Source: an uncultured Bacteroidota bacterium
GTDB lineage: Bacteria; Bacteroidota; Bacteroidia; Bacteroidales; GWA2-32-17
NCBI GenBank assembly: GCA_903837285.1
Contig: CAILUD010000130.1
Location: 1-42,238, forward strand
DNA: 42,238 nucleotides
Direction of reading: 5' to 3'
This document shows positions 9,159 to 17,929 of this stretch, piece by piece; position 1 is the first letter of the stretch, and each line of letters begins with the position of its first letter. The position numbers were made by a program, and so were the translations under genes. A model generated the notes under the pieces. It was given only the letters and a program-made list of their open reading frames with translations. It had not been told where the DNA came from and searched no databases.

Positions 9159-10037
9159 TTAAACTGAATAATTAAATTTTTCAATATCAGATATTCCATA
9201 TTTTTCTATAAGATCTCTGTTTGATTCTTTGTAATAATTATTAATATAATCAATTTGATCTTGCCTAAAAAGATCATTTGTAATAGTTTTACGACCAAAT
9301 ATATTCCAATTATTCAAAATGTATTGCTTCTCATTTAAAATGTTATATAGAAATGGGATATGAAAATAATATTTTTTAAAAGGATTATCTTTTTTTGTAA
9401 ACTTATTAGTAACTCTTAATATTTTCAATAAATTTAAGCGCAATTTATCATTTACAGGATTAAAATCAATGTCTATCTCATTAACATCAAACCCATATAA
9501 TTTAGTAAATTTTTGAATAAAAGTTTTTCTATTTGTTACAAATTCTTCGAATAAATAAACATGCACATTATTTTTTCCAAATAAATTATAATAAGTCTCT
9601 AAAAGTTCACTGTATTTTAAAAAATCAAGACCAAACTCCATCTTCTTTTCAATCATCATGTCAATAATTTTTGAAGGTTTTATGGTGCCGCCTTTTTTTA
9701 CATAATAAATATATACTGAAGTAAGAAAATCTATTTGATTTCTTAAAAATATTACAATTTTTGCATCTGGGAAATATTTCTTTAGATTATTAGCAATTAT
9801 ATCGCGTTGCTCACCATTTTTCCAAATAAATCTTTTCACTCCAGTGAGTTCTGGGTGCTCAAGCACCAATATTCTATTTTCCTCACAACTTGGGACTAAA
9901 AAATTTGATGCACGAATCTGCGATAAGTATGATTCAGGAGGCAATAAATTAATATTTTTAATTTTCTTGTAGTATGAATCATAAAACCACGTTGAAGCAG
10001 TTTTAGGATAACCAATATGAATAACAGGTGTGCTCAT
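9159..10037 (-). CDS. Sulfotransferase, PAPS-dependent type
   Basis: About 292 residues from the ATG at 10037 (MSTPVIHIGYPKT). An in-frame start at 10091 would add 18 residues, but the paralogue at 10620 starts at the equivalent of 10037 and a -7 promoter box overlaps the extra codons. GYPKTASTWF (9-18) is the 5'-phosphosulfate loop. IFLRNQIDFLTSVY is the 3'-phosphate-binding Arg/Ser segment of PAPS sulfotransferases. The enzyme would move sulfate from PAPS to a hydroxyl or amino group, here probably of a glycan or lipid made by the neighbours. It is the only minus-strand gene of the first 21 kb. Its C-terminus (YYKESNRDLIEKYGI) closely matches the 10620 protein, so the two come from a duplication with inversion. 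Confidence 0.88.
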   Translation of the reverse strand: MSTPVIHIGYPKTASTWFYDSYYKKIKNINLLPPESYLSQIRASNFLVPSCEENRILVLEHPELTGVKRFIWKNGEQRDIIANNLKKYFPDAKIVIFLRNQIDFLTSVYIYYVKKGGTIKPSKIIDMMIEKKMEFGLDFLKYSELLETYYNLFGKNNVHVYLFEEFVTNRKTFIQKFTKLYGFDVNEIDIDFNPVNDKLRLNLLKILRVTNKFTKKDNPFKKYYFHIPFLYNILNEKQYILNNWNIFGRKTITNDLFRQDQIDYINNYYKESNRDLIEKYGISDIEKFNYSV

Positions 10038-10045
10038 TTTGTTTT

Positions 10046-10053
10046 CAAATTTA
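10046..10053 (-). promoter_or_regulatory. Probable -7 promoter box for the minus-strand sulfotransferase
   Basis: Read on the minus strand the bases are TAAATTTG, matching TANNTTTG. It lies 8 bases before the ATG at 10037. No convincing -33 element is seen at the usual distance. A start of transcription this close would leave almost no leader. Confidence 0.35.
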
Positions 10054-10114
10054 TCAAAAATTAAAACAATTTTGGTATAAATAAAAAGCAAAGCGTTTTT
10101 ATTAAAAAAAAGTA

Positions 10115-10122
10115 TAAATTTG
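10115..10122 (+). promoter_or_regulatory. Probable -7 promoter box for the 98-residue gene
   Basis: TAAATTTG fits TANNTTTG and lies about 70 bases before the ATG at 10193, in the divergent region between the first sulfotransferase and the orphan gene. The -33 position does not read TTTG, so the call rests on the -7 box alone. Confidence 0.4.
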
Positions 10123-10192
10123 TTATAATATTTCCATAATATTATATTGGAAAACGCACTTAAATAACTTAATTGATAACAGTTATATCACA

Positions 10193-10489
10193 ATGGCAAA
10201 TTTTTTAAAAAACATTTTCAGAAATTCAAATTCTGATAATAAAATTCAACTTAAAAGAATTTCTACCCTTACTGATAGGGAACTTATGGAGCAGATTTTC
10301 GCTAATCAAGCAATATTATTAAGACAGTTGTATCGCATTAATGATTTTTTATATTTAAAACATGGCGACGAATATGTTAAACAAGCTGTTCCTTTTAATA
10401 AAATGTATGAAAAACTTTCAGAAGAGACATATGATTTCTGGAAAGAATATCATAATCTTTTAGGTGAAGAAAATATAACAGAAAAATAA
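10193..10489 (+). CDS. Small hypothetical protein, 98 residues
   Basis: I do not recognise this protein. It has no signal peptide, membrane span or cysteine. The N-terminus is basic and amphipathic (MANFLKNIFRN), and residues 30-75 look helical with leucines and aromatic residues (ELMEQIFANQAILLRQLYRI), followed by an acidic C-terminus. It may be a small helical adaptor or membrane-peripheral subunit. It sits alone between two sulfotransferase genes that point away from it and with it, behind its own -7 box, and is followed by 130 bases before the next gene. It lacks the leader and core features of a modified peptide precursor. Clean frame, plausible start and good upstream box support a real gene. 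Confidence 0.65.
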   Translation: MANFLKNIFRNSNSDNKIQLKRISTLTDRELMEQIFANQAILLRQLYRINDFLYLKHGDEYVKQAVPFNKMYEKLSEETYDFWKEYHNLLGEENITEK

Positions 10490-10619
10490 AAATTTATTAT
10501 AATTGGTTATTATCATTTAATATGATCCATTGATTAATTGATCATTAAAAGCACCAATAAACTTCCTGCTAATTTTCATCATTGTTTTATTCCTTTTTTA
10601 TTTTATTTTTACTTTAATT

Positions 10620-11516
10620 TTGAAAAAAACGATAATACATATTGGCTATCCTAAAACTGCAACTACATGGTTTATTAATCGGTTTTATCCTAAAGTTAAA
10701 AATGCTGATGTTATATATTACAATGATATTTCATTTGAATTAACTAATAATAAAGAATATTTTACTATTGCTTTTAACAAAGAACAAAACAAAAAAGAAC
10801 AGCAAATTGTGGCCACTCATATTTTTTCAGGTTTGGTAAACGGGAACTGGAAAAACGGAGAATACAGACCTTTTTTTCTAAAACATTTAAAGTGCTTGTT
10901 TCCTGAAGCTACAATAATTCTTTTCATTAGAAATCAGCTTGAGTTTATCCCCTCCCTTTATTCCAGCTACCTGAAACGTGGCTGCACTTTTAAAATAAAT
11001 AAACTATTCAATACTGAGTCTGTAACAAATAACAATACTATTCACTTTGAATTTTTAAATTATCCTAAATTAATTCGTCTGTATCAGGAACAATTTGGAA
11101 AAGAAAATGTGCATGTGTACGTTTATGAAGAATTACTAGAAAACAACAAGTTATTTTTGCAGAAATACATTACAAAGTATGGATTCGATATTGACATAAA
11201 CGAATTATCATTTTCTAAATCAAATGAAAAACTTCGTTCAGGACTTGCATCTTTTGTAAGACATACCAATAAATTAATATCTAGGGGTCCAAACCCAAAA
11301 GAGAATATAATTAATTTACCATTTATTTATTCACTTGTCAATAAAAACATTGACAAGCTTAATAAATTTTCAATATGGGGTAAAAAAATAAATAGTGACA
11401 AATTACTTGGAGAAAAATTCGCATCAGAAATATGGGAATATTACAAAGAATCAAACAATGAACTAATAAATAATTTTGAAATTGAATCAATTAAAAAATA
11501 TGGCTATCCACTTTAA
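10620..11516 (+). CDS. Sulfotransferase, PAPS-dependent type (second copy)
   Basis: 298 residues from a TTG start (MKKTIIHIGYPKT); no in-frame ATG lies close upstream, and the start matches that of the minus-strand paralogue. GYPKTATTWF (9-18) is the phosphosulfate loop, and ILFIRNQLEFIPSLY is the 3'-phosphate-binding segment. ENVHVYVYEELL and the C-terminal YYKESNNELI are shared with the copy at 9159-10037. Catalytic elements look intact in both, so they may sulfate different positions or acceptors. The gene stands 28 bases before the first B12-type radical SAM gene and is probably transcribed with it. Confidence 0.87.
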   Translation: MKKTIIHIGYPKTATTWFINRFYPKVKNADVIYYNDISFELTNNKEYFTIAFNKEQNKKEQQIVATHIFSGLVNGNWKNGEYRPFFLKHLKCLFPEATIILFIRNQLEFIPSLYSSYLKRGCTFKINKLFNTESVTNNNTIHFEFLNYPKLIRLYQEQFGKENVHVYVYEELLENNKLFLQKYITKYGFDIDINELSFSKSNEKLRSGLASFVRHTNKLISRGPNPKENIINLPFIYSLVNKNIDKLNKFSIWGKKINSDKLLGEKFASEIWEYYKESNNELINNFEIESIKKYGYPL

Positions 11517-11544
11517 GTTATAACAACTTTCAAAAAAAAAAGAT

Positions 11545-13068
11545 TTGAATAAGAAAGCCATCATACTATTTTTCCCTTTAACAAGTATGGAGTCTAATGA
11601 ATCTGGATTTCCATGGGCTTTGTTATATCTTGAAAGAATGATCCGTCACCTGGATGTTGAAATATTACTTATTGATGAACGCTTAAACAAAGATTACATT
11701 GAAATAATTAATAGTACCAAAGGAAGACTTCTTTTTGCTGGAGTTAGCTCTATAGTTGGTTACCAGATTATTGGTGGAATAAAATTTTCTGAAAATATAA
11801 AAATGATTACAGGTGCACCTGTAATTTGGGGCGGATGGTTTCCTACTGTTTTTCCTGAAATGATTTTACAAGATGGCTATGCTGATTACGTGTGTATTGG
11901 TCAGGGCGAAATACCATTTTTAAGTTTTACTGAAAAATTGATTGCAGGTGAAGCGATTACTGATATTGCAGGAATAGGATACAAAAAAAACGGAACTGTA
12001 ATAATTAATCCACTTTCTAAACTTGTCGATCCTGATAAGTTTCCACGGATAAATTTATCGCTGATTAATATTAATCAGCTAATTGAACTACACGGAAATA
12101 CAAATAATGCTTTTCGTGACATAGATTACCTCGCTTCAACAGGATGCCCTCATAATTGCAGTTTCTGCAACATGACCATTTATATTGGAAGTAGGTGGTT
12201 TCCTAAAAAAATATCTGAAATTATTGATGATTTGAAATATCTCAGAGAAGAAGCTTCTATTACACATATTTCTTTTTGGGATGATAATTTCTTTGCGTCC
12301 AAAAAATTTGTTCTCGATTTTTGTAATGAATTAATCTTGTCAGGACTAAAAATGACATGGGATGCTGAGACACATGTTGGTTTTTTCTTAAAAACATATA
12401 CCGATGAAGACATCCAGTTAATGTATAAATCGGGTTGCAGAAGAATAAAGGTTGGAGCCGAATCAGGCGATCAGGAAGTTCTTGATCTTGTAAATAAAAG
12501 GAACCAAGTAAAAGAAAACCTACAAATTGTAAAAGTATTAAAGAAACACAATATCCGAATTCGCTATTTAACTATGCTTTGCTTTCCTAATAATCCAGAC
12601 AGAGATTTCTGGCTTACTCTAAACATGATAGGCAAAGCACTTATTATTGATCAAAACTTAGCAGCTATTATAACATTCTACAAACCTATTCCAAAAACAC
12701 CTCTTTACAAGCTTTGTGAAGAAAAAGGATTTGTTTCTCCTTCAACTACCAAAGAGTTAATAGCATCTTTATCAAATAAATCTACTGCCCCATGGTATAA
12801 AAGAGATTACCATAAAGAATTAGACAATTATTTGAATTTTTACTTTTTGTTTTTAAACCCTCGATATTATAAAACATTCCCTTTAAAATACAAACCATTC
12901 ATATTTATTTTAAACATGTTTCTGTTTCCCTTTATTTATTTCCGGTTTAAATTTAATCTGATGAAATTTCCCATTGAAGCAAAGCTCTTTAAAAGAGTCA
13001 CAAAATCCAGAAAAGAAATCATGTTTTTTGATACTATTTCTATAAATAAATCAAGAATACTTAAATGA
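11545..13068 (+). CDS. B12-binding-type radical SAM protein, array copy A
   Basis: 507 residues from a TTG start 3 bases after an A10 run; the start is fixed by alignment with copies C and D (MNKKAIILFFPL). Residues 1-150 form a cobalamin-binding-type Rossmann domain with WGGWFPT (95-101) and GQGE (119-122), but without the DXHXXG histidine, as in several base-off B12 enzymes. CPHNCSFC (Cys201, Cys205, Cys208) binds the radical SAM cluster. GAESGDQEVL lies in the core barrel. The C-terminal 120 residues contain APWYKRDY and two hydrophobic aromatic stretches ending FNLMKFPIEAKLF, then a tail with SINKSR. Family members methylate unactivated carbons or rearrange lipids and rings. Substrate unknown. 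Confidence 0.9.
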   Translation: MNKKAIILFFPLTSMESNESGFPWALLYLERMIRHLDVEILLIDERLNKDYIEIINSTKGRLLFAGVSSIVGYQIIGGIKFSENIKMITGAPVIWGGWFPTVFPEMILQDGYADYVCIGQGEIPFLSFTEKLIAGEAITDIAGIGYKKNGTVIINPLSKLVDPDKFPRINLSLININQLIELHGNTNNAFRDIDYLASTGCPHNCSFCNMTIYIGSRWFPKKISEIIDDLKYLREEASITHISFWDDNFFASKKFVLDFCNELILSGLKMTWDAETHVGFFLKTYTDEDIQLMYKSGCRRIKVGAESGDQEVLDLVNKRNQVKENLQIVKVLKKHNIRIRYLTMLCFPNNPDRDFWLTLNMIGKALIIDQNLAAIITFYKPIPKTPLYKLCEEKGFVSPSTTKELIASLSNKSTAPWYKRDYHKELDNYLNFYFLFLNPRYYKTFPLKYKPFIFILNMFLFPFIYFRFKFNLMKFPIEAKLFKRVTKSRKEIMFFDTISINKSRILK

Positions 13069-13126
13069 TAACGTAAATTAGTCTAGTTTATAAGATCAAT
13101 GTACCGTCTAAACACTATAAAGACAA

Positions 13127-14659
13127 ATGAATATAAGTAAAAAAATAGTCATTCTTTTATTTCCATCACCACACCCGGAAAATAATTACACTAATTATCC
13201 ATGGTCACTGCTTTACCTTGAAAGAATGATAAGGCATTTAGACATTGAGCTTATTTTAATTGATGAAAGATTGGACAAAGACTATGAGTCAACTTTAATA
13301 AAACATAAAAACAACTTATTATTTGCTGGTGTAAGTGCTATACTGGGATACCAGGTTGTTGGAGGTATAAAATTTTCTAAAGCCGTAAAATCCTTAACAA
13401 ATGCTCCAGTAATATGGGGCGGATGGTTCCCTACTATTTTTTCTGAAATGGTTTTAAACGAAAAAAGTACTGATTACATATGTGTAGGCCAAGGTGAATT
13501 GCCCTTTAAAACTTTTACAGAAAGAACTATTGCTGGTGAAGATGTAACAGATATTCCAGGTATTGGATATAAAAGAAATGAAAATATTTTTATTAACCCT
13601 AATAGTAATTTCACTAATCCGTATGAATTTCCAAAAATAGATAAAACTCTTATTGATGCAAACCGGTTAATAGATCTTAACGGAAAAGTAGCTAAGGGAT
13701 TAAGAAGCATAGATTATATTGCAACATTCGGATGTCCATACAAATGCAGTTTCTGCAACTTAACAGAGATTACCGATGGTAAATGGTTTACAAAAGCAAC
13801 CAAGGATATTATAGAAGATCTTAAATATTTTAATGAAAAAGCTGGTGTAACTCATGTTGTTTTCATTGACGATAACTTTCTTATTAGTAAAAAACACATT
13901 TTAGCATTTTGTAATGAATTAATTCTTTCAAGAATCAAACTTACCTGGCAAGCACATGCTCATGTAGGTTATTTCTTAAAACATTTTTCGGATAACGATA
14001 TTCAATTACTATATAAATCAGGCTGCAGAAGGATTGTTATAGGTGCTGAATCAGGAGATCAGGAAGTACTTAATCTGCTAAATAAAAAAACTACAGTCAA
14101 AGATAATTTAGCAATTGTAAAAAAATTAAAAAAACATCATATTTTAACAAGACTTCATACTATGATTTGTTTTCCTTTAAATCCAGACAAAGATTTCTTT
14201 TTAACATTAAATATGATTGGGAAAGCAATACTTATCGACCGAAATGTAGAAGCCAACATTAAATTCTTTAAACCAGTACCTAGAACAGAATTATTCAAGC
14301 TTTGTGTTGAACATGGATTCATACAACCCAATACAATAGACGAGCTCATAAAATCTTTCTCAACATATATTGCAGCTCCATGGTATAAAAGAAATTACCA
14401 TAAAGATTTGGACTACCTTGTTAGTTTTTACACATTGTTTGCAAAACTTAATTTTTTTAAAACATTTCCTTTAATATATCGTCCTTTAATACTTATTTTG
14501 ACAGCATTCTTTTATCCAGTTATTTATTTGCGTTTCAAGTTAAATCTCATGAAATTTCCAATAGAAGCAATTATTTTCAGAAAAATATTTCCACCAGAAA
14601 AAAGAAGCACATATTTAGATTCAATTTCTGTTAACAAATCAAAAAACGTTATATTGTAA
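13127..14659 (+). CDS. B12-binding-type radical SAM protein, array copy B
   Basis: 510 residues with the same layout as copy A, 58 bases after it. WGGWFPT is at 97-103, GQGE at 121-124 and CPYKCSFC supplies Cys203, Cys207 and Cys210; the two-residue shift comes from a slightly longer N-terminus (MNISKK). The barrel segment GAESGDQEVL and the RLHTMICFPLNPDKD stretch are kept. The C-terminal region keeps APWYKRNYHKDLD, the hydrophobic segments and the tail SVNKSK. The region after the cluster motif (NLTEITDGKWF) differs from the other copies, which is where substrate contact is expected, so specificity may have diverged. No frameshift or loss of a key residue is seen. Confidence 0.9.
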   Translation: MNISKKIVILLFPSPHPENNYTNYPWSLLYLERMIRHLDIELILIDERLDKDYESTLIKHKNNLLFAGVSAILGYQVVGGIKFSKAVKSLTNAPVIWGGWFPTIFSEMVLNEKSTDYICVGQGELPFKTFTERTIAGEDVTDIPGIGYKRNENIFINPNSNFTNPYEFPKIDKTLIDANRLIDLNGKVAKGLRSIDYIATFGCPYKCSFCNLTEITDGKWFTKATKDIIEDLKYFNEKAGVTHVVFIDDNFLISKKHILAFCNELILSRIKLTWQAHAHVGYFLKHFSDNDIQLLYKSGCRRIVIGAESGDQEVLNLLNKKTTVKDNLAIVKKLKKHHILTRLHTMICFPLNPDKDFFLTLNMIGKAILIDRNVEANIKFFKPVPRTELFKLCVEHGFIQPNTIDELIKSFSTYIAAPWYKRNYHKDLDYLVSFYTLFAKLNFFKTFPLIYRPLILILTAFFYPVIYLRFKLNLMKFPIEAIIFRKIFPPEKRSTYLDSISVNKSKNVIL

Positions 14660-14719
14660 TGAAAAAAATGTTATTTCAACCTTAATGATTACATGTCATA
14701 TATTTCGGATATTATTTTC

Positions 14720-14727
14720 TAAATTTG
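14720..14727 (+). promoter_or_regulatory. Probable -7 promoter box before array copy C
   Basis: TAAATTTG matches TANNTTTG about 43 bases before the ATG at 14770, in the 110-base gap that is the widest in the array. No TTTG is found at the -33 distance. It suggests that copy C can be transcribed separately. Confidence 0.4.
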
Positions 14728-14769
14728 CTGCTATTCTAACTTAAATTATACTTTCAGTAGTAACTTTCG

Positions 14770-16296
14770 ATGAATAAAAAAGCTGTTATCTTATTTAATC
14801 CACTTTCCAATCCAAAAGGTAACGATTTATTTTATCCATGGAATATTCTTTATCTTGAAAGAATGATCAGGCATCTCGATCTCGAAATAATTATTATTGA
14901 CGAGAGACTTGAAAGAAATTATACAGATATTATTCAAAAAACAAAAGGAAGATTGCTTTTTGCAGGTGTTAGTGCTATAGCCGGCTACCAGATTGTAAGT
15001 GGAATCAAATTTTCTGAAACTGTTAAGTCTATAACCGGTGCTACAGTTATTTGGGGTGGCTGGTTCCCTACTGTTTTTCCAGAAATGATATTAAACGACA
15101 ATTATGCTGATTATATTTTTATTGGTCAGAGCGAAGTTGCTTTTAAAACTTTTACAGAAAGAATAATTGCAGGTGATAACATTTCAGATATTAAAGGGAT
15201 TGGTTACAGAAAAGACGGAAAAAAATATATCAATCAAAACTTCGGACTAATCCCTACAGATAATTTTCCTCGTATTGATTTAACACTTTTTGATGTTAAC
15301 CGCCTGATCGATCTGAATGGAAAAGTAGAACGAGGATCGCGGGGACTCGATTATCTTGCAAGCATAGGTTGTACTAATCACTGTACTTTCTGTAACCTTG
15401 CTACTGCATATGAAGGAAAATGGTTCACAAAAAAGGTCTCAGAAATTATTGAGGATCTTATTTATTTAACAGAAAAAGCAAAAGTATCCTACATTGTTTT
15501 TGGCGACAATAATCTGTTTGCAGGTAAAAAGTTTGTAATGGAATTATGCCATGCAATAATAGATTCTGGAATTTCAATAACCTGGGATGCTCAGGCTCAC
15601 GTAGATTATTTTATAAATAATTTCTATGATGATGATATTAGAATATTATATAAATCGGGTTGCAGAAGAATAAAATTTGGTGCCGAATCGGGAGATCAGG
15701 AAGTTATCGACCTCGTAAATAAAAATTTAAAAGTAGAAGATAATTTAAGAGTTGTGAAAATTTTAAAGAAACATAATATTCGTACACGTCTTCATACTAT
15801 GATTTGCTTTCCATTAAATCCCGAAAAAGATTTTTGGATAACACTTAACATGATTGGAAAAGCAATACTTATTGACCATAAACTTGAATTAGATGTTGCA
15901 TTTTACAAACCATTCCCTAAAACACCATTATATGACCTTAGCGTTGAAAAAGGATTTGTTTCTCCTACTACAACAAATGATCTTATAAAATACATATACG
16001 ATAAAACAAACGCTCCATGGTATAAAAAAGATTATTATAAGAAATTGGAGAATTTTGTTTTTTTTTATTTCCTGTGGGCAAATCCATACTTCTTCAAAAC
16101 TTTTTCGCTTAAATTTAGGCCTTTTGCATTTTTGCTCAATGTTATAACATATCCGATAATATATTTAAGATTTAAATTAAACTTAATGAAGTTTCCTATA
16201 GAAGCTATGCTTTTCAGGAAAATTTTTCCTTCAAAAAATGAGCGTCCTTTCTTCTTTTCGATATCGATAAATAAGTCTAGATATTTAACTCATTAG
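14770..16296 (+). CDS. B12-binding-type radical SAM protein, array copy C
   Basis: 508 residues. WGGWFPT is at 95-101 and CTNHCTFC gives Cys201, Cys205 and Cys208. Unlike its four sisters it reads GQSE at 119-122 where they have GQGE or GPGE, a change in a conserved loop of the B12 domain edge. The barrel segment GAESGDQEVI and the RLHTMICFPLNPEKD stretch are kept. The C-terminus keeps APWYKKDYYKKLE, the hydrophobic part and the tail SINKSR. A run of nine T bases (16058-16066) lies inside the coding region for the hydrophobic segment. It follows copy B by 110 bases and precedes copy D by 50. Confidence 0.89.
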   Translation: MNKKAVILFNPLSNPKGNDLFYPWNILYLERMIRHLDLEIIIIDERLERNYTDIIQKTKGRLLFAGVSAIAGYQIVSGIKFSETVKSITGATVIWGGWFPTVFPEMILNDNYADYIFIGQSEVAFKTFTERIIAGDNISDIKGIGYRKDGKKYINQNFGLIPTDNFPRIDLTLFDVNRLIDLNGKVERGSRGLDYLASIGCTNHCTFCNLATAYEGKWFTKKVSEIIEDLIYLTEKAKVSYIVFGDNNLFAGKKFVMELCHAIIDSGISITWDAQAHVDYFINNFYDDDIRILYKSGCRRIKFGAESGDQEVIDLVNKNLKVEDNLRVVKILKKHNIRTRLHTMICFPLNPEKDFWITLNMIGKAILIDHKLELDVAFYKPFPKTPLYDLSVEKGFVSPTTTNDLIKYIYDKTNAPWYKKDYYKKLENFVFFYFLWANPYFFKTFSLKFRPFAFLLNVITYPIIYLRFKLNLMKFPIEAMLFRKIFPSKNERPFFFSISINKSRYLTH

Positions 16297-16346
16297 TTTT
16301 ATTAAAAGAAATAACAATCGTTCGGGCTACAAATTTATCCTTAATA

Positions 16347-17825
16347 ATGCAAAAAAAAACGATCATACTCTTTTTTCCTTTAATTGAGTCGGGAGAAATT
16401 TTCACTAATATACCCTGGGCCTTATTAAGCCTTGAAAGAATGATCAGACACCTTGACGTTGATGTTGTACTTATTGATGAACGCCTTGATCCTGACTATA
16501 CTGATATTATAAAAAAAAATAAAGACAACCTTTTATTTGCAGGAATAAGTGCAATAATTGGATACCAGATTGCAGGCGGAGTAAAATTCACCAAAACATT
16601 AAGAACCATATGCAATGTGCCAGTAATATGGGGTGGGTGGTTTCCGACAGTTATTCCTGATATTATTTTAAAAGACGGTTATGCAGATTATATTTGTGTA
16701 GGACCCGGCGAATTACCTTTTAAATCGTTTACTGAAAAAATCCTAACTGGAGAAGATGTTTCAAAGATCTCTGGAATCGGTTTTATAAAGAATGGAGTTG
16801 TTTACGTTAATCCAAATGAAAATTTCACTCACCCTGACTCATTCACACCAGTGAATAAGGATTTGATTGACGTTAACCGATTGATAGATATTAACGGAAA
16901 AGTACCAGTGGGGCAAAGAAATATTGATTACCTTGCTAGTACCGGATGTCCTCAAAGTTGTGGGTTTTGCAGTGTAGTTCAGGTGTACAAGAATAAATGG
17001 TTTTCAAAAAAAATACCTGACATTATTGATGACTTGCGATATTTCAAAGAAATAGCCTCAATATCTAATGTCACATTTTGGGATGAAAACATTTTCGCTA
17101 GTAAAAAATTCGTTATAGATTTTTGTAATGAGTTAATTAAATCAGAACTTAATCTTACATGGAGTGGTTATGCTCATATTGGTTATTTTTTAAGAAATTT
17201 CTCGGAAGAAGAGATTCAATTAATTTACAAAGCAGGATGCAGAGAGATAAGATTAGGCTCTGAATCGGGCGATCAGGAAGTGCTTGATCTTATAAAGAAA
17301 AAAATACAAGTAAACGACACTCTTAAGATCCTTAAATTGCTAAAAAAATATAATATCCGTAGCAGGATCTTCTTAATTGCTTGTTTTCCGCTTAATCCTG
17401 AAAAAGATTTCTGGTTGACATTAAATCTGGTAGGTAGAGCCTTGTTAATTGATCCTAAATTGTATGCTAAAATTAGGTTCTTTGTTCCAATTCCTAATAC
17501 TAGTTTATATCAATTAAGTATAGAAAAAGGATTTAAAACCCCTTCTTCTACCTATGATCTGATGGATTTTTTCACACACAGATTCACTGTTAATTACAAA
17601 GCACCATGGTGTAAAGAAGATTACAACAAATATCTCGACTATTATGAAAACTTCTACTTTTTGATAATAATTCCTGGCTTTTACCGGTCGTATTCATTAA
17701 TTAAGAGACCCTTGGTTTTTTTACTAACCTTTTTATTGTACCCTTTTATACTTCTGCGTTTTAAATGGAATATTATGAAATACCCTTTTGAGGCTATAAT
17801 TTTCAGGAATCTCATACGTAAATAG
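16347..17825 (+). CDS. B12-binding-type radical SAM protein, array copy D
   Basis: 492 residues, the shortest copy. WGGWFPT is at 95-101, GPGE at 119-122 and CPQSCGFC gives Cys201, Cys205 and Cys208. The barrel segment is GSESGDQEVL and the APWCKEDY element has Cys where the others have Tyr. The protein stops at AIIFRNLIRK and lacks the SINKSR-type tail of the other four, so it is naturally shorter rather than frameshifted; the following bases do not encode the tail. An A9 run (16351-16359) lies directly after the start codon and its next base. It is the most divergent copy in the regions that follow the cluster motif. Confidence 0.89.
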   Translation: MQKKTIILFFPLIESGEIFTNIPWALLSLERMIRHLDVDVVLIDERLDPDYTDIIKKNKDNLLFAGISAIIGYQIAGGVKFTKTLRTICNVPVIWGGWFPTVIPDIILKDGYADYICVGPGELPFKSFTEKILTGEDVSKISGIGFIKNGVVYVNPNENFTHPDSFTPVNKDLIDVNRLIDINGKVPVGQRNIDYLASTGCPQSCGFCSVVQVYKNKWFSKKIPDIIDDLRYFKEIASISNVTFWDENIFASKKFVIDFCNELIKSELNLTWSGYAHIGYFLRNFSEEEIQLIYKAGCREIRLGSESGDQEVLDLIKKKIQVNDTLKILKLLKKYNIRSRIFLIACFPLNPEKDFWLTLNLVGRALLIDPKLYAKIRFFVPIPNTSLYQLSIEKGFKTPSSTYDLMDFFTHRFTVNYKAPWCKEDYNKYLDYYENFYFLIIIPGFYRSYSLIKRPLVFLLTFLLYPFILLRFKWNIMKYPFEAIIFRNLIRK

Positions 17826-17929
17826 CCTATTTCATTATTTTAATGATAGATACTGTCATTAAAATTTCACCATTTTTATTTTGTAAATTCAAAATATGTT
17901 GTAATTTGCATGTTATTAAACATGCAATT

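Noticed and set aside
10193..10489. The 98-residue protein as a peptide precursor modified by the radical SAM enzymes
   Set aside because: It has no cysteine, no glycine-rich or repeated core and no leader-like cleavage site, and a helical, charged composition instead. The cluster gives better support for a glycan or lipid substrate.
10516..10549. Imperfect hairpin TTTAATATGATC...GATCATTAAA between the orphan gene and the second sulfotransferase
   Set aside because: The stem is AT-rich with a bulge and no T run follows, so it is not supported as a terminator.
17843..17929. A longer start for radical SAM copy E
   Set aside because: The extra 29 codons have no counterpart in the other copies and would shift the cluster motif away from its fixed position.
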